Source of the DNA: Ophioceras dolichostomum
Taxonomy: Eukaryota; Ascomycota; Sordariomycetes; Magnaporthales; Ophioceraceae
Length of the DNA stretch: 64,000 nucleotides
Direction of reading: 5' to 3'
NCBI GenBank assembly: GCA_003049485.1
Contig: PYST01000110.1
Location: forward strand, 43,412-107,411
In this document: positions 42,013 through 54,100 of the stretch, piece after piece
Layout: every line of letters starts with the position of its first letter
How positions within the stretch are numbered: position 1 is the first letter of the stretch
Made by a program: the position numbers and the translations under genes
The notes under the pieces: generated by a model
What the model was told of the DNA's origin: nothing
The model's database searches: none
What the model saw: the letters and a program-made list of their open reading frames with translations, nothing else

Positions 42013-44771
42013 AGCAGAAACGCCAAGGAGGCAATAACGGCGAAGTGGATCTTCAGTTCCACGAACGAGACGATGAGGACCTGTACTTCGCGCCGGAGAA
42101 AAACAACGTCATCTTCAGCAGCGCCATCGATGGCTGGGCCTTCACTGTCCGCCAGTTCGCCAGCCTGTACGAGAAAAAGCTCGGAATCCAGGCGGACGTG
42201 ATGCAGAGGGTGCTGTGGGGCAACTTCTACCTCGACCCGAAGACTAAGAAGGTCCTTGGCCCAAGGCACCTGAAAGGCCGGGCCCTGAAACCAATGTTCG
42301 TACAGCTAGTCCTGGACCCGATCTGGGCCGTATATAGCGCCACCGCGGGCAAGGGCAGCGACTCGGTCGCCTTGCTCGACAAGATCACGAAATCTCTCAA
42401 CATCACCATTGCGCCTCACATCCTGCGATCGAAAGACAGAGATCCGCGCCAGCTGCTGACTGCCGTGTTCTCCTCGTGGCTTCCGCTCTCGACCGCGCTC
42501 CTGGTCTCGGTGGTCGAGTCGCTACCGTCGCCCCGGGTCGCTCAAGCCGAGCGCCTGCCCGAGCTGCTGGACTCTTCACCAGGCGCTGAGCACATCCTAC
42601 CCACCGTCCGAGATGCCGTGGTATCATTCGGCCAGTCTGCCAGCGACCCGGTTGTGGCCTATGTCAGCAAGATGGTCTCCGTGCCCGAGCGAGAGCTCCC
42701 AGAAAACAGGCGACGGCGAAACGGGCCGCTCAGTCCGGAAGAGGCTCGCGAGCTGGCCAGGAAGAAGTGTGCCGAGGCTGCGCAGGCCCAGGCTTCAGCC
42801 GCCGGCGCCGGAGGTCTAGGCGGGGTTTCTGACCTGGCGGGCAAACTGTGCAGTGCGAGTCTGCAGGATGAAGAGGACGAGGCCGATCGCCAGGCCGCGG
42901 CCCAAAGCCCAGATCCGGAGCAACTGATCGGCTTTGCGCGCATCTACTCCGGCAAGCTGTCAGTCGGGGATAGCGTCTACGTTCTACCCCCGAAGTTCTC
43001 ACCGGCCAAGCCCGATGCGGTGCCTCGGCCCCTGCGAGTAACGGTGCAAGCGCTTTACATGCTGATGGGCCGCACTCTTGAGAGCCTCACCACGGTCCCT
43101 GCCGGGGTCGTCTTTGGCATCCGCGGCCTCGAGGGATCTGGGATCCTCAAATCAGGCACTCTTTGTTCGCAGCTGGAAGGCGCCGTGAACCTCGCAGGCG
43201 TCGGCAGTGCGACGGCCCGGCCCATCGTCCGGGTGGCGCTGGAGCCGGCGAACCCGGCCCATCTAGACCGCATGATTGCCGGCTTACGTCTGCTAGTTCA
43301 GAGCGATCCGTGTGCTGAGTACGAGCACTTTGCGAGTGGCGAGCATGTTCTCGTCACAGCCGGCGAGCTGCATCTGGAACGCTGCCTTGCGGACCTCCGC
43401 GACCGCTTCGCGAAATGTGACATCCAAGCCGGCGCTCCCATTGTACCTTTCCGCGAGACCATCGTGCGGGCTGAGGAGATGCGCCCACCGGCCAGCAAGG
43501 AGCTCGGGAGGGGCGCCGTCCCCGCAGTCACCAGTTCGCGGCAGGTCACACTTACCGTGCGTGTGAAGCCGCTACCCACTGACGTTGCCGAGTTCCTCTC
43601 CAAAAATGCCGGTGCCGTTAAGCGTCAGTCCTCTTCGGCCGACCGGGCCACCAGATCGGCTTCCGCGGAAGATTTGCCGGTGCCCGACCAACCTGGTGAA
43701 GAAGACGAGGAGGGTGTTGAGGAGGATGGAGATATCTCCGAAAATGCCAACGTCGTGCTCAACCCGGGCGATTTCAAGATAGAGCTCCAGTCTCGCCTCG
43801 AGGCTGGGAGGGGCGGTCGTGATGCGTGGAAAGACGCCACCGACCGAATCGTCGCGTTCGGGCCGAGGAGATCGGGTCCAAACATCCTGGTCGATGGTAC
43901 TGGAGATGGACTTTTGCAGAGGAGAGCCTTCTCTAGCAGCACGGCGGCTCGAAGCAGAGTTGGTCGCGATGATTCAACCACCGATACCCTAGCGGTGGGG
44001 GAAAGTCTCCGTGCTAGCCACCTTACCGACAAGATCGCGTACGCTTTCCAGCTGGCGACGGCACAAGGGCCACTCTGTGGAGAGCCGATGCATGGCGTGG
44101 CGGTCATTATCGAGGATGTCAGGATTTCGGCCGCGGACGACGACTCCTCGACGCACGACAGCCTCGGCCGCCTGACAGGCGAGGTAATCAAGACAACACA
44201 GCGAGCTATCCACAAGGGTTTCCTCGATTGGTCTCCACGGCTAATGCTAGCCATGTACTCATGCGAAATCCAGGCCAGCAGTAAGTGTCTCCCCCTTTGC
44301 CCCGTTCTAATTCTCATCTTATGCTTGTGTCTCAAGCGAGAATTGCCAATCTTGTCGCACTTATTGACGATGCCGTAATTCTCTACAGCCGAAGTACTCG
44401 GGCGTGTTTATGACGTCCTAACGCGTCGGCGGGGTCGAGTCCTCTCCGAGTCGATGAAAGAAGGCACACCATTCTTCACCATCCAGTCACTGCTCCCGGT
44501 GGCTGAGTCCTTCGGGTTTGCCGACGATATGCGGAAGCGCACCAGTGGCGCGGCCCAGCCGCAGCTTATATTCACCGGTTTTGAGGTTCTAGATGAGGAT
44601 CCCTTCTGGGTGCCCTTCACCGAGGACGACCTGGAGGACCTTGGCGAATACGGCGATCGTGAAAACGTGGCAAAAAGGTACATGGATGGTGTGAGGAGAC
44701 GCAAGGGCTTGCTTGTGGAAGGACGGAACGTCGCTCGGGATGCAGAGAAGCAGAAGACGCTCAAAAGATAG
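41100..44771 (+). CDS. EFL1: EFL1/Ria1 ribosome-maturation GTPase
   Basis: Cytosolic EF-2-like GTPase that, with Sdo1/SBDS, releases eIF6/Tif6 from new 60S subunits. Exons: 41100-41162, 41262-41282, 41391-44280, 44389-44771, giving 1,118 residues. Exon 2 is only 21 nt (ICILAHV) and the following intron falls inside the G1 loop AHV-DHGKT (residues 26-33). Other GTPase motifs are IDSPGHIDF and INKID. The switch I segment RGITMESSAISL is intact. The Efl1-specific insertion contains 17 consecutive Gln (41967-42017). Domain II contains GFARIYSGKLSVGD and domain III AGELHLERCLADLRDRF. The last exon ends in the domain V part (TNEAQP-like AAQPQLIFTGFEVL) and a basic tail. Convergent with eIF4B. Confidence 0.95.
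41967..42017 (+). repeat. Coding CAG/CAA repeat (poly-Gln, 17 residues)
   Basis: Interrupted CAG and CAA codons within the EFL1-specific insertion. The interruption pattern suggests a moderately stable tract. Confidence 0.95.
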
Positions 44772-44814
44772 CGAGTTCTGCGCCATATCGTATATCTCAG
44801 CGCATGTGTACAGG

Positions 44815-44851
<37 letters not shown>

Positions 44852-45990
44852 AAACGATTCAACGAAAGGAACGTGTGAAAAGATGAGTTATATCTAAACA
44901 GTTGGCCGGGATGGTCGACGTCATTACCAGATGTTCCGTTTACCTTGACGTTTCGACGAAGAATACCTACACGGGATAGATACATCGGCGGGTAGGAGGA
45001 ATTTACACAGCCGAGGGGCCAAACAGGTTTAAATCTCTCTCTTGAAAAAACGGGGGCGCAACATAGAAATAGAAAATGAAAGAAACAGGGATGTGGAATG
45101 AGAGGAACCGAGAAGAGCGAAAAGGTCAAATAAATGGAGGAACTTTTATCATCTAACGTCAAAATCCCTCCCTCACTTCTTCAACTATTTCATTGCTCAA
45201 TTCACCCGACGATGGCAAGTCTTCCGCGTCCACGCAGGTCCCGAGCTTCCTCTAAGACGACCCAGTAAAGCCAGCAGCTAGACACCAAGTGTTGTACTGT
45301 GGAGGGACACTACCGAGCCCGGAGCGCCATCGATATGCACCTTGAAAAGAGCGGTTTGCAAAGGACCACTGAGAACGTGCCTCCCAGCAGCAGATTAAAT
45401 ATCCGCCAAACGGGGACATGGAGCCTGCCAGACGACCGAGACGCCAGATAGAATGCCAAATAGATGATGAGATAACGTGCCTTGATATTGACACATACGC
45501 GCGGTCGGCAGCAAAGATGATCAATAGATGAAAATTGCCCAACTCGGGCTTAGACTTGACGGATTGAGAGGACGGAGCAGCTGGAGTAGAGAGAGACCCT
45601 TCCGCGTCTTCTAGCAAAGTCGGGGGACCGGCGGGAGGCTGTATCCAAGACAGCGTCCAAGCCAGCGGAAGGCATGGCATGATTTCTTCGACCAAACAGG
45701 ACGAAGGCGCTCCGAAGGGGATTAGAGGAGCAGCAACTATGTAGATATGTCACACCGGAAAAAAATTGCGTAATTCCAAGGCGAGGGCGCAACTTCCTAG
45801 GCCTCCAGGGCAGAGGGGTCTGGCAGAGGGGTGCCGAGTGTGTAGGCAGGCAGGAAGGCACGTAACGCGCGACCAATGGAGTAGAACGTTTCCCGTCAAC
45901 CCTGTGACGTTCTGTACCGTCGCCGAGGGAACGCTGAACAAGCGTAGAGTACGGGTAGGAACACGACCGCAGATAGAACCTGACAGTGGC
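44772..45990. other. Spacer between convergent EFL1 and eIF4B genes
   Basis: About 1.2 kb with no supported gene. A (GA)n microsatellite lies 50 bases past the EFL1 stop. Minus-strand frames at 45252-45876 are short and unrecognisable. Confidence 0.5.
44819..44847. repeat. (GA)n microsatellite
   Basis: About fourteen uninterrupted GA dinucleotides in the 3' flank of EFL1. Confidence 0.95.
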
Positions 45991-48460
45991 CTAAGACGCG
46001 ACTGGGCGAGCGTTACGACTTGGCTTCTTAACGGTCGTCCAGCCGTCCTCCTCCGGGGCGGCCGGGTCCGCTTCAGCAGCCACAGGTGTGGATGGCTGCG
46101 ATGTGTTGGCGCCAGCAGGGGCGCCGCCGTTGGCTCGGGACGGCCGCGAGCCATCGGGTCGGGTACCCCTCGGTGCAGGGCCACCACCGCGCCTTGGTCC
46201 AGTCGGGGCGCCCCGGGAGCCTTTGTGATCGCCTAACGACTGCCTCCAGTTGCCGCTCTCGGTGGCTCGGGATTTGAAATGAGCCCCTTCACGGCCCTCG
46301 CGTGGCTCGCGTGGCTCACGCGGCTCGCGCGGCTCGCGCGGCTCACGAGCCTCCCGAGGCCGGAACGGGCCTCTCTGTTCCGATGTCGCCGCCCCATTTT
46401 CCTCTAGTTTGTTGGTGGGCTTCTCATCGTCCTTCGCCGCCTCCTGAGCAGAGGCCAAGGCTGAAGGAGCCTCCTGCTTTGCCTCTTCAACGTCGCCGGC
46501 CTCGGGCCCCTTCTGATCCGGCTCTGCCGATTTGTTGCCAGCGGACGCTGCAGCCGCAGCTGCCGCCGCCTCTTTGGCAATGCGACGCTCCTCCTTGGCC
46601 CGTTCCTCACTCTCTCTCTTCTCCTTAAGCATGGCCTGGCGTTTCTCTTCGACCTCCCGCTCTCTTGCGGCCGAGTCGATGGGCCGTGCTGCGCCGAAAG
46701 GGCTGGCCTTGGCGTCCGTAGGTACCGGTGCTGGTGGTGTCGTGTCGGGCACATCGGAGACCGTCCGCTTTGCGAGGTTCAGTTTCGGACGGCCGACTGG
46801 TGCCGCGGGGGCAGCCGCAGAGGGGGCAGGTGAGGGTGGCGCCTCGCTACCACTACGCGACTGACCTGGGGACTTGGTAGCCGTGTCAGGTCGCATGCTA
46901 TTTCTCCACTGCATGTCCCGCTCTGCAGCAGTGGGGGCCCTCTCAGGGCGCTCAACAAACTCGCGGCGCGGAGGTCGTGAGCCGTCCGACTGTGGTTGCT
47001 GCTGTTGTTGCTGCTGCTGCGACTGTTGCTGCTGACGGCCTTCGCCCCAGGCAGCAGGCGATGCTCTTCGGTTATTCCGACCGAACGAGTCGGTGCGCGT
47101 TCCATCATTTGGAGGCCTGCTGCCGTCACGGGAAGGCGGCTGTCGGACCTGCTCCGGGCGGGGTGATAGAGGTCCCTTCCGGGTCCAATCCGAGAAGTCG
47201 CGCGATTTGCCATCGTCGGCAGGTTCGCGCTGGGGGCGACGATCGTTGAATTCAGCAGGGCCAGGCCGGCGGTCGTTGGAGCGAGGGATGTCAGCGAGGG
47301 GGCCCTTGCGCTGTGACCAGTCTAGTTCTCGGCCCGGGTCTCCCCGGTTCTCTCTATCCTTGGCTATTCGTAGCGTAATATGGCATGTTAGTGATCATGC
47401 ATCCCGAGGCAGACACGCATGCACGGTTTGCAACACGGTGCGAGACGAGTACGGGCCAGGGCGCGAGGGGCTGTGGTTCTTCGAAATGATTGCTAGATGT
47501 ACTTACGGGGATCGGCGATCCTGATTCTGATGGATCGGCCTTCAAAGGAGCTGCCGTCGAGGGTCAGGGCCTGCTTGAGACCATCAACGCTACCAAACTC
47601 GACGTAACCGAAGCCCTTGGGCCTCTGCTGCTCCCGATCCTCCACAATTCGGACGCTGACCACCTCACATCCCGTGAAGAAATCGGTCACAGAGTCGTTT
47701 GTGGCGTCATAGGAGAGATTACCCAGATGGGCGGTGTACGGAGGGCGGGTAGGTAGTTGCGTGGGGAACGAGTCACGAGGGGGATAGGTCGCTGGCAGCA
47801 CAGTCAGTATTTGCACAGGCATCTGGGAGAGGTGAATTAGCAGACATACATCTCTCCGACTGGCCGTAGCCAGAGCTGTAGCCGCCTCGGCGCTCAGCAG
47901 GTGGGAGGGGTTGGGTTCCTGGATGTCGGTGTTAGTAATCGCGCGCCTTGTGACGGCCGCGGGCCTTCCTGGATCTTGGGGTGATGTGTTTACCAGATGC
48001 TAGAGCACATGTTAGTTGATGCGGCCATTATACTGCGAAATTGTCTCTTCTGCCCATTCGATGTTCAATGGCTGGGAGGAGGTGGGGATTGACGGGAATG
48101 GCAACATACCATAGGTGTCCTCGACTTCGTCGGCCCACGAGCCAAAGGCTTGAGCAAATCTGTTAGCAAATCCGGCGTTCAACGTTTGATGGGCAAGTAT
48201 GGACTGGCAAGGCTGTGAGTAACCACATGACGGCCGACTGTGGTAGGGACTGTGGCAGGGAGGAAGAACCGAAGGACAGGCTAAGGACGAGGCAAAGCTC
48301 GAGCCAGGCAGCAACACTTACTAGAATCCTGCATGAACTCGCCGAGGGACAGCTTCTGGACCTCCTTTTTCTTGGGAGCTAGAAACGAATAATTAGCACA
48401 CGGCATTCCTCGAGATGAGTTCGATTCCGGGGTGAAATATGGCGATGGTCCTTACCCATG
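45991..48460 (-). CDS. TIF3: Translation initiation factor eIF4B
   Basis: RNA-binding helper of eIF4A helicase and 40S recruitment. Six exons: 48457-48460, 48322-48378, 48110-48148, 47850-47918, 47507-47791, 45991-47363, giving 608 residues. Exon 1 encodes only ATGG, and exon 2 continues APKKKEVQKLSLGEFMQDS, the usual eIF4B start. Exon 3 gives FGSWADEVEDTYG. The RRM sits at about residues 70-150: AHLGNLSYDATNDSVTDFF with RNP2 and GFGYVEFGSVDGLKQAL with RNP1. The rest is disordered: repeated RKGPL/DWSQRKGPL boxes, poly-Gln, an Ala-rich helix with charged residues, and a five-fold Arg-Glu-Pro repeat (plus 46301-46345). It ends EEDGWTTVKKPSRNARPVAS. Intron 4 is short (58 nt) but keeps the frame; its acceptor is the least certain joint. 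Confidence 0.92.
46301..46345 (-). repeat. Five 9-nt units encoding Arg-Glu-Pro repeats
   Basis: Minus-strand units of the type GAGCCGCGC encode REP triplets in the disordered region of eIF4B. The units differ at synonymous third positions. Confidence 0.85.
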
Positions 48461-49155
48461 ATTGCGGTGTTTTAGGTTGGCCACGCGCAACGATGGATCG
48501 ATCCAGGCGCGCAGTCGGAAGGGAAAGATGGGAGAGGTGGCCGAATCTGCCGCCAAGATTTAGAGACGGGATGAAGAGGGAAAGGGATTGAGACTGGGGT
48601 GGTGATGATGATGAAGAAAAATCGGAATATGCGAGAGTGGCGTTTGCACCAGGTCGGCGGCCGTTGTCGTGGGCGACTCTTTAATTGAGCGGAAATCGCG
48701 AGATGAATGAAGACGGCAAGTTTCTGACCTGGTCAATCCATGGTGGGTTTGAGCGGGAGTGCGGAAAAAAAATTCGACCAAGGGCCGGGAAAGTGGTGAG
48801 CGTTGGCAATTTTTTTCGAGCCCCTGCGAGTGCCCAGAAAGTTTGAGGTACCTTTCGGCGGCAGAGGCACAAGTCTACTTATTCAACGCTAGTCCCGATT
48901 TAGGTTAGGCTAGAAGTCAAGCCGGATACTTCTTTTTCGCAAGTTGATTGCTGAAATGAACCTAGAAACCAACCAACCTTCGACTTTACTGTGGGAGGTA
49001 GCATACTTTTTCTCAATTCCGACTCGACAACATTAAAACATAACCAGACCAGGCAGCCATTCACAGCGCAGCTAGGTTCAGTAGATGGGGACTCAAAGAA
49101 AAGAGCCGAAGCTCTGTCTCCGAGTGCTAGTTCATGCCCCTCCTGTCGATCGGTG
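48461..49155. promoter_or_regulatory. Bidirectional promoter region, eIF4B and the 49156 gene
   Basis: About 700 bases between divergent starts; no gene inside is supported. An A/T-rich tract near 48765-48815 is the only obvious compositional change. Confidence 0.4.
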
Positions 49156-50101
49156 ATGTCCGGTTCTGGCCAGATTGTGCCGGCTACGGCCGCACATAAC
49201 CCACAGGATCAACACAGAGAGCAATTCATCCCGCCAATTCTCGTCAACTCGCTCAAGGTTGGTGGTTGTACCGGTATGAACTGAAATCTACAATCTCCGG
49301 GTGACATTGGCGCGGATGAAGGTGATGGAGAGGGAATTTGACTTGACAAAAAGAGATGTGCTCCCGATGCTGAACAACTAGCACATTCGATCCAGGGGCC
49401 CTGGGCGTCTTCATTGGAGCTGCTACCGGGGTGATTCGGGCGCGTCCGCCAGCTCTCACTGCCGCCATTGCTGGAGTCCAGTGGTTTACTTTGGGAGCAA
49501 CCTACTACGGTAAGAAGACCCCGAGACGGCAAGACAACAGAGCTTGGCTCGGTCTGGTCACTTACAACCAACCTCTCCACACCTACTGCCTAAGTTACAG
49601 GTAGGATCTTACCTGGTGGTATTCGCGTATATCTGACTTTACAGCACAGGTTCAAGGGCGGTGACTATAGCAGCTTGGGGCGGCGAACAGGCACTCTCCC
49701 CGGCGGACAAGATAAAGGCCAGCACAATCGCTGGTGGTTTCGCTGGCGCTGCGTCAGGGCTCCTGGGTAAGTACATACCTAGCCGCCATTGTTCTGACCC
49801 TAAGGCCTATTGCTACTGCCGCATCTGACAATTCCCAGGTGGTGGACCTCGCGGGATTCCCCCGGTCGTCATCGCCTTTTCACTTCTCGGGGCCGGCGGG
49901 CAGGCTGTGGCCAGTGCGATGGCCGAGCGTAACCCTCAGAATAGCGGAAGGCTTGCCTCCAGATGGAGCCCGCTCAAACGTCTCACGGACCGAGAGTATG
50001 AAATGATGCTAGAGGAGAAGCTACTGAAGCTAGACGTGGAGATTGCCCTCGTCGACGACAAGATCGCGGCGGTGAAGAACTCTGTTGCGATAGAGAAATG
50101 A
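49156..50101 (+). CDS. Small glycine-rich membrane protein, probably conserved in ascomycetes
   Basis: I do not know a named function. Proposed exons: 49156-49261, 49396-49509, 49650-49766, 49839-50101, giving 199 residues. It starts MSGSGQIVPATAAHN and continues FIPPILVNSLK. Three Gly/Ala-rich hydrophobic segments follow (GALGVFIGAATGVIR, IAGVQWFTLGATYY, STIAGGFAGAASGLLG then PPVVIAFSLLGAGGQAV). A charged helical tail ends LDVEIALVDDKIAAVKNSVA. The spacing of glycine-rich helices recalls the Tim17/Tim22 fold, but I cannot show that. Exons 3 and 4 are secure. The exon 1/2 joint is not: a donor at 49258 would need an acceptor in another phase, while 49262 (GTGGTT) to 49395 keeps the frame. Diverges from eIF4B. 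Confidence 0.65.
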
Positions 50102-51132
50102 AAAACATTTATTGTTCTTGGATCTGCCTGCCCACACCAACCATAGGTAGCTAGGTACCTAAGGTAGGCAGGTTGGTACCTACTAGGTGGTAGGTCAGGT
50201 AGGTAGGTAGGCTTGGCAGTGGCCGTCCCCCAGAACCAGAGATGTGGTTGTCTCGCTCGGAAGATGCCGGTGATCCCCGCCATTACGAGCCGTTGCCAGT
50301 TCTCTGCTCCTGCCTACCACCTCCCGGCCTCACCACCTTAGGTAGTACCTGTGCATTATTACGAATTCACCAAGGTGTAAGATTCAACCTCGCAATATTA
50401 ATCGAAACAGTGCAGACTCATTTCCCTCGGCCGTCCGACCGCAGGGTGATGGGTTAAAATGATTACGGTGGTCAGACTGGTTGGTACCTCGCTGCATTCA
50501 GTCCAGAGAGACGGACTTGCTGCTAAGGGCTACAGGGGCACCGAATCTCGTCAGCCTGGCCCTGGCCCCGCAGACACAAGCCCACCTACGAACTTCCATC
50601 CTTGAAAGCGACCGCGTCAAACAAGACCTCCTCTTCACGACGTAGTGCGAGCGCCTTCTCGCTTAGGCTGTTTCTCTACCCCTACTAGGCTGGTGGCTAG
50701 CCCTAACGTGCCTGGAGCTCATTACATTTACGTATTTTCGAACAAAAAACGCAGAGGGCCCTTCCGTCACTGGCGTATCCGCATCCCTCCACCCTTTGTT
50801 TCGTTGCCCGACGCAACCAACACGAAGCCCTCGAAGTCCTCTAAACGCTCGAAACCCTCGAAACCTTTGCTTCATCGATGGCAGATGGCGTTCCGCGGCC
50901 ATCGAGGTGAATGATCACCAGTGATGTCGCGGCTCTGGCATCCAACAGGTATTTTTTGACTGCGCACGTTACGCCCTTGTTTCGAGCAGGCTTCGACTGA
51001 TTCATTATCAAGAACCCACCTTGACTCTGCGGCTTCGCGGACGGTAGCAGCAGCAGCAGCACCGCCGGCGGCAGCAACAGCACCGGCGAACAGTTGGCGA
51101 TTGGCAACAGCCCCCGGACGCGCGTCACCACC
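50102..51132. other. Spacer upstream of Fmp27
   Basis: About 1 kb with no supported gene. A TAGG/CCTA patch (50147-50212) follows the 49156 gene. A short CGAAACCCTCGAAACC duplication lies near 50850, and a CAG/CGG-rich stretch (51045-51090) lies just before the Fmp27 ATG, probably in its leader. Confidence 0.5.
50147..50212. repeat. TAGG/CCTA short-repeat patch
   Basis: GGTAGCTAGGTACCTAAGG, then GGTACCTACTAGG and tandem GGTA units. Confidence 0.7.
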
Positions 51133-54100
51133 ATGGCGCTGCTCAACCCGACATTTGTTTTCGGCATAATCGTCCTCATATACCTGTCAACCTTCGTCTT
51201 CTTTGCCATCCTGCGCATTCTCACCGGTGTCTCGATCCAGCGCGTCGGTTACTTCTCGCTGCGCCGGTTAGCTTATACCCCTCGCGATGGCGTCAAGGTC
51301 GAAATCAGAGGTCTCGGCCTCAACGTGCACCGCCCGACCTTCGCCCAGCCGACTTGGCTCAGCATCGTTATCAGCGAGCTCGTGGTAACCCTCGACTTCC
51401 CAGAGCTCGAGGGAAGCAGCTCGGCTGGCGGCCGCGCCACTGCAGACGATGGCGATCAGAAACGAGAGGGCGGACAACACGGAGATGAAGCCGCACCAGA
51501 AGATGAGGTGCTGGCGCGGTCCACGCCGACCGCCGGTGCCTCTCAACCTGGCGCCTTGCCAACACCCAGGATTGTGCGACGTGGGACGGCAGTTGTGAAC
51601 AATCGGAGCGAGACGTGGAAGCGGCTGATGAGGTACAAGGAGAGGATCAAGCGGCTGCACCGCAACGTCAACTGGCTCCGGATGGTTGATGTGGTAGCCG
51701 CGAACTCGAGCATCAGTGTTGTCGGTGTCGGCAGCTTGCAGTTCGGGAATCTCACCGTTGCGGTTGACACGAGACGAAAGATGGTCGACCGGGCACGCTT
51801 CTTCCTCCAATCCAGGGGCCAGAAGCCCCAGACGGGGAAGCACCAGGCGGAATGGATCATGACACTCAGAAGCGTGCTCTTCACGCCGGAGGGCAAGGAA
51901 CCCATGGAGGTCCTGGACAACGCCACCCTCAACGTGCATGGCTTCCTGTACGATGCCATGGACGGGCTGCGAGACGCCGCCGTGGCCCTGAAGCTCGGGC
52001 GCGTCCATCTGCCCTACGATGACCTGAAGCGATGCTTGGACCTGTATCGGCGCATCCGGAGGAGAACTGCGTCCCCCGAGGCGGATCTTGGGGCCGTCGG
52101 CGGCTGCGTCGTCGGCAATGACTTCCCGGCGGCCAGCATCATGCACGAGCCGGAGGTGGTGCCCGGTCGCAGAACCGACCTGGAGCTGATGCAGACCGTG
52201 TCAGACTCCAAGGAGTTTGCCAGCTCACTGCTCCGCGGCGTCAAGGAGGTCCAGTTCGCTGTAAGCTTCCTGGGGCTCACCAAGAAAGTCGAGGCCGTCA
52301 AGACTCCAGGATCTGCACCAGTACTGCTGAACGCGTCGATGAAAGAGGTCGGGATCGACCTGCACCGGCTCGACCCCAAATCGCCAGCCCACCGCATGTA
52401 CTTTCCATCCAAGGACATCGCGCACGAGGCGCTTGCCGCGGCGCTCTCTATCTCGGTTGGTGTCGATGACGGCCAGGGCAAGCCGCAGCGACTCGTCTAT
52501 GTGCCCATGACCACCACGACGGTCCGGACCACCCTGCCGTCGAAGACGGTTGAGCTGACTGACGACGGAAGCGCTGAGCAGAGGAACGCGAACATCCTTT
52601 TTGCCAACTCGGTCGTTACGTCGCCTTCGGTGGATCTGGACCCGCGCCACCTCCCGCTTCTGCTCGCCATGCTGCGCTCGAAGCCCAAGTCTGCAGCAAG
52701 GGCACAGCGTCAACAGCGGCACATGATCATTTCACGGCTGCTGCCCAAGGCCACCATTAAATTCACCATGCACGAGCCGGTGGTACGGATCGCCCTGCCT
52801 CCCGTGCAGGCCACAGCCGAACCAGACGATTTCGATCTTATCATCTCGTCCATCTCGTCCATCTCGCTGGACGTCGAGTCTCTACACTCGGCTGTCGAGG
52901 ACCTTCATTACTCATTGGCGTCGTCGATGAGACTGCAGAGCCACAGCCTCTATTACCAGACCTCCTCCGGCAGCCGTTTTGATCTGCTCGAGACCGAATC
53001 GTTCGACCTAAAGGTGCAGCTAGGAGCGTCGCCTGACGTCCACGTCGTGGCCACCGGCAACCTTCAGACCTTCTCTGTTAAAATGGTGCGGCCCGAGATC
53101 AGCGACGGCCTGCGTCAGATCGTTCGCCACCTGCGGCTCAACGTGGAAGAGCCTGGCGGCCGGCACTCCTCGCCACGCGGGGCGGCGAGCTCCCATAACC
53201 TCCTCCGCGCGATGCCGGCCTGGCTCCTGCACTTCCAGATCCAGGCCTCAGACTTCAGCATGGAGGTCGCCGGCGTCGACACGGACATCTCGGAGGACTC
53301 CCGCGGCGTCGCTTTGCAGCTGGAGTCCTGGTCGGCCGAGTACCGCGCCCAGCGGCCTGACGGCCACACTCAGCCCGGCCACCCGAACCAGCACCAGCGG
53401 CGGCCGTCACGGCGTCGTGCCAGCAGCCGCGCCAGCATGGCGCCAGATACAGCGGATCTGCTCACGGCCGTGCCTCTATCGCCACGCAAGAAGTACCAGA
53501 ATGCTGGCGACGGTCGCCGCATCGCCATCCATGCAAGGGGCCTGGAAGCCTTCGTGGTCGAGTCATCTGAGAAGTGGGAGGTCGAGCCGTTCGTCAACGT
53601 GCCCCGCTTCGAGGCCGCTCTGTCCACCCTGAGCGACAACCAAGGACCAGTCTTCCACGTCCTCGCCCACGTGCGCACCCTCCTCGTGCAGTACTCCCTG
53701 TACAGGCATTACGCTGTGGGAGTGGCCGCCATGGTTTTGGGCAAGGTGTTTGTGCGCCCAAAAGCATCAGCCAGCGCTTCATCTCGGCACCACAAGAATA
53801 ACGACGGCAGTGCGACCACAGTTCCGACTAATACTCATGCAGCAACAGCTGCTGCTACTACGATGGCTACGAATCATCTCCAGGTCCCACAGCCGTCCCT
53901 TGACCCTCGTTTCCCAACAGCGTCGAGTCCGGGCAGGAGCGGGCTGGGCTTTGTACCTAGCTCCATGTCTGGCCCCGCGGCATCTGCCTCGGGTAAACCT
54001 GTCCGCGAGTTAGTGGCTGTCGATATCAAGGCGGCCCTCGTACAGATCAAAGCGGACATGCCGGCCGACCCTCCACTCATGCTACAGGTGCACAGCCTAG

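Noticed and set aside
48370..48440. Possible tRNA B-box (GAGTTCGATTCCGG near 48416-48430)
   Set aside because: No matching A-box or cloverleaf arms are found upstream, and the site lies in an eIF4B intron.
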